A stretch of 64,000 nt of DNA from Hyphomicrobiales bacterium (GCA_900473175.1 UCKM01000015.1:124001-188000), one strand, 5' to 3'. Shown: positions 18,230-27,089, counted from the stretch's first letter. The notes: generated by a model from the sequence alone, not told the origin. Numbers and translations are program-made.

Positions 18230-18427
18230 ATGGACGGTAGCTCAATGGACATGGAAGCCACGTTACGCGCGCTTCCAAAAATTGCCACTCGCGACGATGG
18301 CCCTTATGCTCTCAACGCACGAGCAGAGCTGACGAGGCGTGATTCAAAGACACTCCGGATTCGAATGGCCGTTGTGGTGATGGCAATTGTTCTGAGCATC
18401 GGAATTATCCTGGCCGACAAGTTGTAG
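18230..18427 (+). CDS. small membrane protein, unknown
   Basis: A 65-residue protein starting MDGSSMDMEATLRALPKI with a C-terminal transmembrane helix (RIRMAVVVMAIVLSIGIILA) just before the end. A GGAGG lies four bases before the ATG at 18230; a second ATG at 18245 is possible. The length, basic linker and single C-terminal helix suggest a tail-anchored small membrane protein. No family recognised. It is followed 31 bases later by another tiny membrane protein gene, so the two may form an operon. Confidence 0.55.
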   Translation: MDGSSMDMEATLRALPKIATRDDGPYALNARAELTRRDSKTLRIRMAVVVMAIVLSIGIILADKL

Positions 18428-18458
18428 CCGGATGCGGCACCCGCACGGGAGCCTTGAC

Positions 18459-18542
18459 ATGAGTTGGGAAAACGCTGTTGTCATAATCGCTTCATGCCTA
18501 TTCGCCTGGGCCTTTGTCGATGTATTTTTCAGGAGAAACTGA
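18459..18542 (+). CDS. 27-residue membrane microprotein candidate
   Basis: The frame reads MSWENAVVIIASCLFAWAFV then DVFFRRN and TGA. A GGGAG lies 7 bases before the ATG. The sequence is almost entirely one transmembrane helix with a positively charged C-terminus, as in known small membrane proteins. It directly follows another small membrane protein gene. Too short for standard gene finders; support is the ribosome site, composition and position. Confidence 0.4.
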   Translation: MSWENAVVIIASCLFAWAFVDVFFRRN

Positions 18543-18637
18543 CGGCTGCAGCGACAATGACGTTCACTGCTGAACTTTTTCGGATCATTCACCTCGCTTC
18601 TCCGGATGGGAGGTGGCGGTACGGCCAATCGATCATA

Positions 18638-18715
18638 GTGCAAGTGCTGCCGACAATCGATGCGGTACCGATCGCAGCGACTGCACCACACATGGAAACC
18701 GAAATGCAAAGCACC
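18638..18715 (-). pseudogene. haloacid dehalogenase C-terminal fragment (partial duplicate)
   Basis: About 26 residues read GALHFGFHVWCSRCDRYRID. The intact haloacid dehalogenase at 22840-23535 reads GASHFGFHVVWCNRYDQCRD at the equivalent place. The DNA is also close ('catggaaaccgaaatgc' shared), so this is a decayed partial copy of that gene or of a close relative. Confidence 0.6.
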
Positions 18716-18805
18716 AAGCACTGTTCGCATGGCGGCCAGCGAGCGAACGGTAGTCTATCCAGCCGCCGAAGCGGCCGGACAGCAACTTCACTTGCAGCGA
18801 AAGGT

Positions 18806-20314
18806 TTAGATGGAACCTGAGCCTTCGCGCTGCTTGACGGCGAATTCTTCCTCCGGCGAATAAACAAGCGTTTTGCGTCCATAAGCGCCGAAATAGACTA
18901 TGCCGAGGGCATACCAGATCGCGACGCCGATGACACCGGTCTGGTAGACCGGGTCGGTGAGCTGGAAGTAGATCGTGATGAGCGCGATGATGACGGTTGC
19001 GGCCGCCCCCGGAACGCCAAGCGGACTGCGGTAGGGCCGCTCGATGTTCGGGAAGCGTTGCCGCAGGCGAATAAAGGAAAGTGCCTGTAGCAGATACGAG
19101 ATCATCGCTCCGAAAACCGCCATATTGAGCAGAACACCACCGATGAACGAACCGGCCTTCACGCCGCCCTGCGTGTACCAAACCACCAGCATCACGCCCA
19201 GGCCGAGCAACGAACCGGCGATCAGCGCGACGTTCGGGGTCTTGTGATCGCCGTGCGTAACCGACAGAAAGTGCGGGAAATATCCGGCGCGCGACAGCGA
19301 GTAAATTTGCCGGCCAAAAGCGAAGATGATCGCGTGGAAACTGGCGACGAGACCGGCAACGGCGGCGAGCGCCAGAAGCTTGGCGGCACCCGATCCATAG
19401 ATTGCTCGGAAGCCGTCTAGGATCGGCTCGCCGGATGATCCGAGCTTGAACGCACCGTCCGGAATCGCCGGATTGATGATCAGGATCAGGAAGCCGGTGG
19501 CAATCAATGTGAACATGCCGAGCATGATGCCCTTTGGCATGTCGCGTTTCGGATCGACTGACTCTTCCGCAGCGAGGGGCAGCTGCTCAATCGCCAGGAA
19601 CAGCCAAACGGCAAACGGCATGGCTGCGAGGACTCCATAGCCGCCGAACGGTAAGAATGGCCCGCCACCGTTGGGAAGTTCGACAGCGGCGCCATCCGGA
19701 CCGACGCCGATGTTCATCGCATATTTGTTGAACTCCATGAAAGGCAGAGCGCTGATGAAGAACAAGACAAGGATAGCGAGAGCCAGCAGCGTCACAAACA
19801 CGGTAACTTGGAACGACAACGCAACACCTCGGACATTCAGCCCGACGAAGATTAGATAGCCGATAATCCACCACACCGGTTGAAAGGCATCGGGCGTACC
19901 GAATATCGATGTCAGATAGGCACCGATGAAGAACACGACCACCGCCGGCGTCAGAACATATTCGATATTCTCGGCAAGGCCGGTGACAAAACCACCCCAC
20001 GGACCAAAAGCGGTGCGCGCGAAGGAATAGGCGCCGCCGGTATGCGGCAGAGCGGGACTCATTTCGGCGATAGAGTAAGTAAGACCCAAATACATGATGG
20101 TGATCAGGATCGTCGCCACGAACAAACCGCCCCAGCCTCCTACGGCGAAACCGAGGTTCCAGCCGGAAAAATCGCCTGAGATAACGGCGCCAACGCCGAG
20201 CGCCCAAAGCGAGAAGACACCGGCATGGCGCTTCAACCCACGTTTTTCGAAGTATTCCGATCCGGGAATGTGATAGGAGACCCCTCCTTCGTGCTTCTTA
20301 GCTTCATTCGACAT
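18806..20314 (-). CDS. ethanolamine-type APC family permease
   Basis: A 502-residue amino acid-polyamine-organocation permease with about 12 transmembrane helices. The N-terminus (HIPGSEYFEKRGLKRHAGVF then SLWALGVGAVISGDFSGWNL) and the blocks EMSPALPHTGGAYSFARTAF and IEQLPLAAEESVDPKRDMPK match ethanolamine permeases of proteobacteria. Expected role: proton-coupled ethanolamine (or similar amine) uptake in the inner membrane. No ethanolamine ammonia-lyase genes are nearby, so the substrate call rests on family resemblance. The 3' side abuts a decayed haloacid dehalogenase fragment. Confidence 0.82.
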   Translation of the reverse strand: MSNEAKKHEGGVSYHIPGSEYFEKRGLKRHAGVFSLWALGVGAVISGDFSGWNLGFAVGGWGGLFVATILITIMYLGLTYSIAEMSPALPHTGGAYSFARTAFGPWGGFVTGLAENIEYVLTPAVVVFFIGAYLTSIFGTPDAFQPVWWIIGYLIFVGLNVRGVALSFQVTVFVTLLALAILVLFFISALPFMEFNKYAMNIGVGPDGAAVELPNGGGPFLPFGGYGVLAAMPFAVWLFLAIEQLPLAAEESVDPKRDMPKGIMLGMFTLIATGFLILIINPAIPDGAFKLGSSGEPILDGFRAIYGSGAAKLLALAAVAGLVASFHAIIFAFGRQIYSLSRAGYFPHFLSVTHGDHKTPNVALIAGSLLGLGVMLVVWYTQGGVKAGSFIGGVLLNMAVFGAMISYLLQALSFIRLRQRFPNIERPYRSPLGVPGAAATVIIALITIYFQLTDPVYQTGVIGVAIWYALGIVYFGAYGRKTLVYSPEEEFAVKQREGSGSI

Positions 20315-20331
20315 GGTTTTTCCCCTCTCTG

Positions 20332-20559
20332 TCAGAAGGCCGGCTCCTCCAGTGGTCGGTAGCCGCCTGTCGGCACCTTCTCATTCCCTTCCAGCCCAAG
20401 CTCGGTGAAGGTGAAGCAGCCCGTAAGCCGAACTGCCCTTTGCTGCTGCCCGACGTCGCAGGAGATCTCGCCACTGCGGTCTTCGATCGTCGTGCGGACA
20501 GGTCCGCGCGAGCGCGCATGGCGTTCCGGTGTAAAATAGCTGCAGTGGACCACCGACAC
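20332..20559 (-). CDS. short hypothetical protein or gene fragment
   Basis: A 75-residue frame (begins MSVVHCSYFTPERHARSRGP, ends GYRPLEEPAF) with codon use like its neighbours, ending 17 bases before the permease start. The start has no good ribosome site, and the composition suggests the C-terminal end of a larger enzyme rather than a whole protein. I do not recognise the family. It may be a remnant. Confidence 0.3.
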   Translation of the reverse strand: MSVVHCSYFTPERHARSRGPVRTTIEDRSGEISCDVGQQQRAVRLTGCFTFTELGLEGNEKVPTGGYRPLEEPAF

Positions 20560-21052
20560 GTAAGGTTTCAGGCGCTGTGGCGGGCGGGTTCCTCGTACGT
20601 GAAGCTGCGCGCGCCGAATTCGGCTGGCAAGGAATTCGATACGTGGTCACAGGCGAGACGCTTGGACTATGACCTTCATGGTTCAACGTCCGGACGGAGT
20701 TGCACTGATCGGGCTCGACAGGCCGCACAGCTTCCATTGTCACGTCATTCCCCGAGGAGCTGTGTCTTATGTTTCATCACTCCCCGGTGAATGATTTCAT
20801 ACTTATCGGCAGGGTTTGTCAAATATGCCCGCGTGGGACAGCGCAGATAATTGGCTGACGTCGAAGCAATGTTGGTGGTCAAAGATGGGGAAGACCCGTC
20901 GCGTTGAGTGATGTCAAAACCGATTGCCGATCGAACCGACCCCATGTCTGAGGGCTCGATCATGAACGAACCGCGGCCCTATAAAGCTGCCTGCCGTCAT
21001 GTCATATTTGACGGCTGGTTCACACGTCGAGCGCAAAACTGGTATGCGGTCG
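20560..21052. other. intergenic, possible gene scraps only
   Basis: On the plus strand near 20668-20760 a frame reads MTFMVQRPDGVALIGLDRPH, faintly like the N-terminus of enoyl-CoA hydratases, then loses similarity. I see nothing else to support in this stretch. Confidence 0.35.
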
Positions 21053-21331
21053 TCAGGCGAATGTCAGAGCGACAGGGCCATTGCTGCCGACAGATGCCGT
21101 AGCAAAGACAAACGCCGCTAGCTTGGCATCGCTCAGCTGCCCCATCCAATGTGCGTTTGAGCCCGGCGCCCGATTGGTGGACGTTGCCCCCAAGGCAAGA
21201 AAAATGACTGCGATTACGGCCAATACGAAAGTAAGATCACGCAGGTTCTTGACCTCATCTATCTTACTATGTTCACGCAAACAATTATGTGCAGCTACAT
21301 CGTCTGTCTTTCGTTGCAATGGAGCCTTCAT
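21053..21331 (-). CDS. hypothetical single-pass membrane protein
   Basis: A 92-residue protein with a basic N-terminus and one transmembrane helix (LTFVLAVIAVIFLALGATS, about residues 33-51), then a small Ala/Gly-rich tail. AAGGA lies about 6 bases before the ATG. No family recognised. It precedes nothing obvious and stands alone between the permease region and the ClC channel. Confidence 0.5.
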   Translation of the reverse strand: MKAPLQRKTDDVAAHNCLREHSKIDEVKNLRDLTFVLAVIAVIFLALGATSTNRAPGSNAHWMGQLSDAKLAAFVFATASVGSNGPVALTFA

Positions 21332-21380
21332 CCCTATCCTTTCAAACTCGACGTTGAGAAACCATCCACGTCAGCAGCTA

Positions 21381-22724
21381 TCAGCTCGTAGATGCGATCT
21401 CGGCGCGCTTTCGCCGGATCGCATCGGCGATGAATACACGCGACAGTGCGTGGTAGAGTGGTTCATGCGAGATGATACGCGCCGTACCGTAACCCAGCAT
21501 TGATGTGCACATCAAGGCGATGACGCTGTTCTGACTGCCGGTCATTTCGAGAATGATCACGAAGGCCGTCATCGGCGCCTGCACCACACCCGCGAAATAC
21601 CCGGCCATGCCGAGGATCGATGCAAGGCCGATATTGCTGCCGATGAGCTGGCCGACAGCGCTTCCAAACCCTGCGCCCACCGAGAGTGACGGCGCGAAGA
21701 TGCCACCGGGGATACCAGATATCATTGACAGGAAGCCCGCAAGCAGCTTTTCAAGGAAATAATACCAAGGTAGTGCGTTGCCTTCGACCGCTCCGCGGGC
21801 TTGCTCATATCCTGTTCCGAATGTCATGCCGCCTGAAACGACGCCTATGACCGCCACTGCCAGGCCACAGATCGCTGCAAGCTGCAACATGCGCAAAAGT
21901 GGCGCGGATGCGGCCCAGCGCCTGATCCTGCGCGATGCCGTAAGAGCACCGGCGCTGAAGCACGCGCCAAATGTACCACCGCCAATGCCGCACAGGATCA
22001 CCAGCAACCAGTCGGAAAAACCTGTCGTGGCGGCTGACGATTCACCGAAATAGGTGTAGTTGCCGACAAGACCCATCGCGGCAAGGCCCGACAGGATAAC
22101 GGCCGTCAACACCAGGCCATTGGCACGCGATTCATATGATTTCCCCATTTCTTCGATGGCAAAGACAATACCCGCAAGTGGCGTGTTGAAGGCGGCGGCG
22201 ATGCCGGCGGCCGACCCGGCCAGAATGAGACCGCGGGCATGTGCCATGCCGCCCCAGCGCGCCGCTTGCAACATCAGCGAGGCGCCTACCTGAACGGTTG
22301 GACCTTCGCGTCCAATCGAGGCACCGGAAAAGAGACCTATGACAGTCAACAGGATCTTTCCAACCACCATTTTCAGCGAGAGGAGCCGGAACCGGTCATC
22401 TTCGTCGGTGAGATGACGGGCGGCGATAGCTTGGGGGATACCGCTGCCTTGGGAATTGGGGAAAAAGCGCGTGGCGATGTAGGCACAAAAGACAAAGCCA
22501 AGCGGTGCGATGACCAGCGGCAGGTACGTCGTCCAACCCTCCGTACCCGTGACTACGTGAAAGAGATGTTGTGCCAGATCCGCGAGCTTCGCAAAAGCGA
22601 CACTGATCACCCCGATGGCGAGCGCACCTGCCCAGAAAACCAACCTTGGACGCCAAACGCGTGTATTGCCCCACATCGCACGGGAGCGGCGCAAGACGGA
22701 ATTTTTGCGGTAAATCAGGCGCAC
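21381..22724 (-). CDS. ClC-family chloride channel/transporter
   Basis: A membrane protein of about 447 residues with the ClC selectivity-filter motifs: GSGIPQ (first anion-binding loop), GREGPTVQVG, and GIPGGIFAPSL. It catalyses Cl- conductance or Cl-/H+ exchange; the GREGP glutamate is the gating glutamate. There is no C-terminal CBS pair, as in many bacterial short ClCs. I prefer the GTG at 22724 because CAGGA lies 7 bases upstream; an in-frame upstream start at 22802 and a downstream ATG at 22676 lack convincing ribosome sites. No operon partner is evident. Confidence 0.87.
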   Translation of the reverse strand: MRLIYRKNSVLRRSRAMWGNTRVWRPRLVFWAGALAIGVISVAFAKLADLAQHLFHVVTGTEGWTTYLPLVIAPLGFVFCAYIATRFFPNSQGSGIPQAIAARHLTDEDDRFRLLSLKMVVGKILLTVIGLFSGASIGREGPTVQVGASLMLQAARWGGMAHARGLILAGSAAGIAAAFNTPLAGIVFAIEEMGKSYESRANGLVLTAVILSGLAAMGLVGNYTYFGESSAATTGFSDWLLVILCGIGGGTFGACFSAGALTASRRIRRWAASAPLLRMLQLAAICGLAVAVIGVVSGGMTFGTGYEQARGAVEGNALPWYYFLEKLLAGFLSMISGIPGGIFAPSLSVGAGFGSAVGQLIGSNIGLASILGMAGYFAGVVQAPMTAFVIILEMTGSQNSVIALMCTSMLGYGTARIISHEPLYHALSRVFIADAIRRKRAEIASTS

Positions 22725-22839
22725 AGCTGGTCCTGTCTCTAACGGCTGGAGTACTTGGCTTTGATCTGAATTAACACGGCAATTCCCGCACCACCCGTAC
22801 ACCCAGTTCTTAGGAACCCCGCAGCAAACCGGTCATCCG

Positions 22840-23535
22840 TTACCCTTCCGATTTCAAAACAAGGGGTGGCAATTCGGCCAAACTTTTGATCACAGTGTTC
22901 AGTTCTGCTGGCAGCCGATCGCGGCACTGATCGTAGCGATTACACCAAACGACATGGAAACCGAAATGCGAAGCACCAACGGCGTCCCAGGCGTTCGACG
23001 ACTGGAAGGAGATACGTTCCTTGGCGACACCGAGCCGGTCAACGGCGAGCTGGTAGACGGACGGGTGCGGCTTATAGATTTGGACTTCATCAACCGACAA
23101 AATCGCATCTAAGAAGGCGTCTATGCCTGCGTTACGGCAGGCGGCGGTGATCATTTCAGGCGAGCCATTGGTGAGTACCGCTGTCTTTATCCCAGCTTGC
23201 TTCAGAACCTTCAATGTCGTGGGAACCTCCGGGAATGGGTCGAGTGTGAGGTAGAGATGCATCAATCGCTCACGCAGTTCATCGTCGGCTAAACCAAGTG
23301 CATCCATGGCATAGTCCAGCGCTTCACCGGTGACTTGCCAAAATGGCGCATAGGCCCCCATCAGCGACCGCAGCCAGGTGTACTCAAGCTGCTTTTGACG
23401 CCAGATATTCGACAGCGCTTCGGCATGCATGCCAAGAGCGTCTTTTGCGGGGCTAGTAGCAGAATTAAAATCGAGCAACGTTCCATAGGCATCGAAGACG
23501 CAGGCCTCAAACTTCTCAAATCTCGCTTCGCTCAT
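22840..23535 (-). CDS. haloacid dehalogenase type II
   Basis: A HAD hydrolase of about 231 residues. Motif I is FDAYGTLLD with the nucleophilic Asp, motif II is LTNGS, and motif III and IV include the Lys of YKPHPSVY and SSNAWDAVGASHFG. The DAYGTLLD/SSNAWD combination is typical of L-2-haloacid dehalogenases, which hydrolyse 2-halocarboxylic acids such as L-2-chloropropionate. I chose the ATG at 23535 (M-S-E-A-R-F) with AGAGGGAT upstream. A decayed fragment of a near-identical gene sits at 18638-18715. Confidence 0.87.
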   Translation of the reverse strand: MSEARFEKFEACVFDAYGTLLDFNSATSPAKDALGMHAEALSNIWRQKQLEYTWLRSLMGAYAPFWQVTGEALDYAMDALGLADDELRERLMHLYLTLDPFPEVPTTLKVLKQAGIKTAVLTNGSPEMITAACRNAGIDAFLDAILSVDEVQIYKPHPSVYQLAVDRLGVAKERISFQSSNAWDAVGASHFGFHVVWCNRYDQCRDRLPAELNTVIKSLAELPPLVLKSEG

Positions 23536-23610
23536 TGGGATCCCTCTATTTGGTATACGCCGGCGACATAACCAATCGGAGTCTGACACGAGCCATGGAG
23601 CTCGGCTGCA

Positions 23611-24147
23611 CTAAAGGGCGCCAGTGTATTCGCCTCTCGCCGGATAGTTGTTCTTGATGGTGAAGTCCAATGCCTGCACCATCTCGGTAAAATTGGGCCG
23701 GACAAACGGCATTGACTGCACCGATAGATAATAAATCGATTGATCCGGCTTCAGCAAAAAAACTCCCGGTTCGGAGAACAATGGGGGCTCTTCGATACCG
23801 ATCGAAGTCTTTCCGCGTGACATCGAGATGTAAAGCCCCCATCTGCGGGCATCGTTCAAATCCAGGCCATAGCCGATCCGCAAGCTGTTAGCGCCAATCT
23901 TTTCGGCCATCAGCCGAGCGCGAGCCTCTCCGTCCGAACTGATGGCGACGGTCGTGACGCCGCGCTCGGCAAAAACCGGTGCCTGGCGCTCGAGTTCTTT
24001 GAGGTAGTTTGCGCATATCGGACAGTGAAGACCGCGATAAAAACAGATAAGCGTCATGTATGCTGGCCGTTCGGAAGTGAGGTCGAAGCGGCCGTGGTCA
24101 AGCGTTGCAACGATCAGTTCGGGAGCTTTCTGGCGGGGCATGAGCAT
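23611..24147 (-). CDS. peroxiredoxin-like (AhpC/TSA) protein
   Basis: A 178-residue thioredoxin-fold protein. YRGLHCPICANYLKELE is the peroxidatic region, with a CPIC pair instead of the usual TxxC; GVTTVAISSD and EPGVFLLKPDQSIYYLSVQ are the family strands. Redoxins of this group reduce peroxides or act as thiol oxidoreductases in the cytoplasm; no signal peptide is seen. It is divergent from an AraC-type regulator, which may control it, and lies 75 bases from the haloacid dehalogenase on the same strand. Dehalogenase and redoxin could be co-transcribed. Confidence 0.8.
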   Translation of the reverse strand: MLMPRQKAPELIVATLDHGRFDLTSERPAYMTLICFYRGLHCPICANYLKELERQAPVFAERGVTTVAISSDGEARARLMAEKIGANSLRIGYGLDLNDARRWGLYISMSRGKTSIGIEEPPLFSEPGVFLLKPDQSIYYLSVQSMPFVRPNFTEMVQALDFTIKNNYPARGEYTGAL

Positions 24148-24242
24148 GACTTGTCCTTATCGGCAATGTTGGGCAGAGGTGTTGTTGATTGACCAGTGAC
24201 TTAAGCTGTGCCACATTTTGGGCGATGAATAGTCCAGGAAAC

Positions 24243-25022
24243 ATGATCGAAAGTACCAAATTCCCCAAGCGGGACCGGTTGTCGGCTTTTTTCGAAGCAT
24301 TTGAGCTCACAGTCACCATAGCGCCAGCTGATGTTAGCAACGTCCCAGCAAACTTGTTTGTCACAGGTGGATCCAATGGAAATGTCGAGCACGTCATTTT
24401 TTCTGCTCGCAATGCGATGCCAGCGCCTTCGGCTTCGATCCTGCTTGCCGCAGATGTCGAATTTGGTGGGGTGACGAATCCGCTCTTGAACGCAATGCCT
24501 GAACGGTTTGTCGTTATCGCCAAGGAGGTTCCCTTTCTGGATGCAGTCACAGCTGCTTTTGTTGCCGAGGCATCGGATATTCGATGCGGGAGGCAAGTTG
24601 TACTTAACCGTCTGTGTGAGGTGCTCGTTCTTTTGGTTTTGAGAAGAGCGATCGATATTGAGGCTACCGGGCTGGGGCTGCTGGCCGGGCTTTCCCACCC
24701 ATCGCTCCATCGCGCCATCGTTGCGATGCATGATCAGCCATCGCGGACATGGCGCACTGAGGACCTTGCCGAGCTTAGTGGAATGTCCAGAACCCGGTTT
24801 ATGACCCTGTTTCCAAAGGTGGTCGGTATGACGCCTGCTGCGTACTTAACCTCATGGCGCCTTAGACTTGGTCAGCGCGCGCTATCGCGTGGCGGGCGGG
24901 TTAAATCAGTCGCCCAGCAAGTGGGCTTCGGCAGTGCGGCGGCATTTTCCAAAGCCTATTCTCGCGCGTTTGGTCACCCGCCGAAAACGCTGCGAGACCC
25001 GCAAAACCTTTCCCCTTATTGA
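24243..25022 (+). CDS. AraC-family regulator with N-terminal cupin
   Basis: A regulator of about 259 residues. The N-terminal half is a cupin_6-like sensing domain, and the C-terminal AraC DNA-binding domain has two helix-turn-helix units (TEDLAELSGMSRTRFMTLF and VKSVAQQVGFGSAAAFSKAY) with the GHPPKTLR end. I chose the ATG at 24243 because AGGAA lies directly upstream; two earlier in-frame ATGs lack this. It is divergent from the peroxiredoxin/dehalogenase genes and likely regulates them. Confidence 0.83.
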   Translation: MIESTKFPKRDRLSAFFEAFELTVTIAPADVSNVPANLFVTGGSNGNVEHVIFSARNAMPAPSASILLAADVEFGGVTNPLLNAMPERFVVIAKEVPFLDAVTAAFVAEASDIRCGRQVVLNRLCEVLVLLVLRRAIDIEATGLGLLAGLSHPSLHRAIVAMHDQPSRTWRTEDLAELSGMSRTRFMTLFPKVVGMTPAAYLTSWRLRLGQRALSRGGRVKSVAQQVGFGSAAAFSKAYSRAFGHPPKTLRDPQNLSPY

Positions 25023-25138
25023 TTCCACAGTCAGTGCCGGGGCAGTAACAATGGAAGCGTGTTCCGGCCGACGAAGCGGCCGGGCGAAAAACGTCAACGC
25101 GAATGGTGGGAGCTTTGGGACGAAGCTCGAATGCACCA

Positions 25139-25858
25139 TCAAAACCGGGTTGTCAGATCCGTTAGCCAGGCCGGCGATGCCTCAACGAGCAAGGTTTCTG
25201 CGACCTTATCCATCCCTGTCAGGACGAGAAGACCGAAGGCGGTTAATGTGGCACCCATCGCCGTTCTGAGCCCATGCCCCGTTGACGCCATTCGTCCGCG
25301 CCAGCGCATCATCGTTTCACGCGAAAGCATGGCAAGCAGCAACAACGGCAACGAGGCACCGATGCCGAAGGCAAGCATTGTTATCGCCACCGAGCCAAGG
25401 TCCTCGCCTCGTGACGCCAGGACAGAGGCGGCACCGAGCGTCGGGCCGACACACGGGCTCCAGATCACACCCAGAAGTACTCCTACCCCGAACTGTCCAA
25501 TGAGACCGGATGTTGAAACGCCGCGAAAGCTGCGTCCGATCCGATTGGTGACCGGACCGGATACCACTGCAAACTTCATTTGAAGCGGTGTGATCATCAG
25601 GATCGCGCCAAGCGCAATCATCAATATGGCTGCTGCCGCTCGAAAGACGGTCGCATCAAGCCCGATCACAAAGCCGATCGTGGCGATAAAAAGTCCAACT
25701 GCGGTGAATGATATCGCGAGCCCGGCGGCGAGTGCCGTGGGGGCCCATCTGGTCTCTGCGGACGCTGCACCGAGAACGAGCGGTACAATTGGCAGAACGC
25801 ATGGCGAGAAGATCGACGCCAGTCCCGCGAGCCCGGCAAACCCGATTGTTCCAAGCAT
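25139..25858 (-). CDS. ccdA: CcdA/DsbD-type thiol-disulfide transmembrane protein
   Basis: A 239-residue protein with six predicted transmembrane helices. Two conserved cysteines carry the electron relay, in SIFSPCVLPIVPLVLG (TM1) and GVIWSPCVGPTLGAASV (TM4). CcdA proteins move reducing power from cytoplasmic thioredoxin to the periplasm. The gene follows a periplasmic thioredoxin-like gene by 7 bases, with its ribosome site (TGAGG) overlapping that gene's stop, so the two work as a pair. They share a SigF-type promoter, which ties this redox couple to the metal/thiol stress regulon. Confidence 0.88.
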   Translation of the reverse strand: MLGTIGFAGLAGLASIFSPCVLPIVPLVLGAASAETRWAPTALAAGLAISFTAVGLFIATIGFVIGLDATVFRAAAAILMIALGAILMITPLQMKFAVVSGPVTNRIGRSFRGVSTSGLIGQFGVGVLLGVIWSPCVGPTLGAASVLASRGEDLGSVAITMLAFGIGASLPLLLLAMLSRETMMRWRGRMASTGHGLRTAMGATLTAFGLLVLTGMDKVAETLLVEASPAWLTDLTTRF

Positions 25859-25865
25859 GGTGACC

Positions 25866-26264
25866 TCAGATTACCTTGTCAAGAAGACGGGAAATCGAGG
25901 CCTTGTTGGTATCGCCGGTGGAACGTCCGGTCTCCTTGCCATGTTTGAATGTGATCAGTGTGCTCTGCATCTGGACATTCAGCCGGCGTAGCACGTCCTT
26001 CTGGCTGTCGAAATCCACCTGGTAAATGACGAGATCCTTGAATTTCTTGTCCGATGTCAATTCCAACAGGATCGGCTTTTGCGCCTTGCAGGTCGGACAC
26101 CAGGGCGCCGTCACTTCAATCAGGATGGCCTTACCTGCGGTCTTGGCTGCGTCGAAATCGGATTGAACAAATGCGGCCGTGCTGGCGGCGTAAGATACTG
26201 GCGTAAACACAATACCCAGCGCCATTACCGCGGCCGAGAACAACACCTGACGGCGATCTGGCAT
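25866..26264 (-). CDS. secreted thioredoxin-fold protein
   Basis: A 132-residue protein with a signal peptide (residues 1-26, ending PVSYAAS) and a WCPTCK active site at about residue 56 (VTAPWCPTCKAQKPILLEL). It lacks the usual cis-Pro loop spelling but has TLITFKHGKETGRSTG at the equivalent place. Expected to be a periplasmic thiol reductase recycled by the adjacent CcdA. A GTAACA-N15-CGAA promoter lies 70-90 bases upstream, so it belongs to the SigF group in this window. Confidence 0.87.
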   Translation of the reverse strand: MPDRRQVLFSAAVMALGIVFTPVSYAASTAAFVQSDFDAAKTAGKAILIEVTAPWCPTCKAQKPILLELTSDKKFKDLVIYQVDFDSQKDVLRRLNVQMQSTLITFKHGKETGRSTGDTNKASISRLLDKVI

Positions 26265-26333
26265 TTCACGTTCCTTCTCTCAAGTTGGGTTGACATTCAA
26301 CAGTGCGCATGAACGTGTGCTCATCAATTTCTA

Positions 26334-26378
26334 TTCGCCGAAATCGTGAATGTGTTACACGATCACACCGATGTGATG
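26334..26378 (-). promoter_or_regulatory. SigF-type promoter plus GATCAC dyad before trx-ccdA
   Basis: On the minus strand the -35 element GTAACA (26353-26358) is followed after 15 bases by CGAA (26334-26337). Just upstream of the -35 lies GATCAC-accgat-GTGATG (26361-26378). The -35 has one mismatch to GTAACC and the spacer is one base short of the usual 16. Confidence 0.6.
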
Positions 26379-26447
26379 ATCGTCCTGTCGGGTTTTCTCC
26401 GACGCCCTCAGTGTCGGTCCTGCGTGGACCCCGGCCCTTGTGCTTAA

Positions 26448-27089
26448 TCACCAGCGCAGGAAGAACCGCCCTGTGATTGCGCCGATAAAGCCTGAAACAA
26501 GGACACCGAGCGTGTACCAAATGGCGATGAAGGGCATGGCGCTTTCATCGCAATGGAACGAATAGACCAATGAAGCAATCGCGCCCGCGGCAAGGCCAGC
26601 TGCCGCGCCTGCAACCGTCAGGCGTGTCGGGGCCAACCCGCGCAGCACCCAAAAGGCACCGACAAGCAGTGGCAACGACAACACGACGATGTTGAACGTG
26701 CAGACGGTGACCGTATGACCCGCCAGCAGGATGTGATAGGTATCGCGCGGGGCGGCCATCAATTGTGCGATCGCAAGGAAGCAGATTATGACGATCGCAG
26801 CCACCATCAGGTCGAGGTTGACGCGGATGCTGCCGAGCGGATGGGCGATGCGCTTGACCGCCCAGGCACCGGCGGCGGCAAGGATCAGCGTATAGGCGAA
26901 TTTGATCCAGAACGACATCGTTCCAGTTGCCTCCATCAGGTCCGGCCGCAAGCCGAGCCACAACCACATGAGAAGGGCGGACGCGGCAAGACTGATGCCG
27001 AGCCCTGTGCCGACCCGCTGGATAACTGCGGTTTTCGGCACCGGCTTCAGGTCGCCAGTGAGACGCGCAATCAGATCATTTGTCGTCAT
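26448..27089 (-). CDS. nrsF: NrsF family anti-sigma factor (copy 1)
   Basis: A membrane protein of about 213 residues with six transmembrane helices, DUF1109/NrsF family. NrsF holds the ECF factor SigF inactive at the membrane and releases it under heavy-metal (chromate, cadmium, copper) or thiol-oxidising stress. The two conserved cysteines needed for sensing are present: Cys130 in TVTVCTFNIV and Cys180 in YSFHCDESAMPF. The gene begins inside the 3' end of sigF (14-base overlap), so the pair is translationally coupled. I take the ATG giving MTTNDLIARL. A second copy of the module lies at 53392-54577. Confidence 0.9.
   Translation of the reverse strand: MTTNDLIARLTGDLKPVPKTAVIQRVGTGLGISLAASALLMWLWLGLRPDLMEATGTMSFWIKFAYTLILAAAGAWAVKRIAHPLGSIRVNLDLMVAAIVIICFLAIAQLMAAPRDTYHILLAGHTVTVCTFNIVVLSLPLLVGAFWVLRGLAPTRLTVAGAAAGLAAGAIASLVYSFHCDESAMPFIAIWYTLGVLVSGFIGAITGRFFLRW

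Noticed and set aside
20668-20760. enoyl-CoA hydratase N-terminus
   Set aside because: Only about 20 residues look alike; too little to call.
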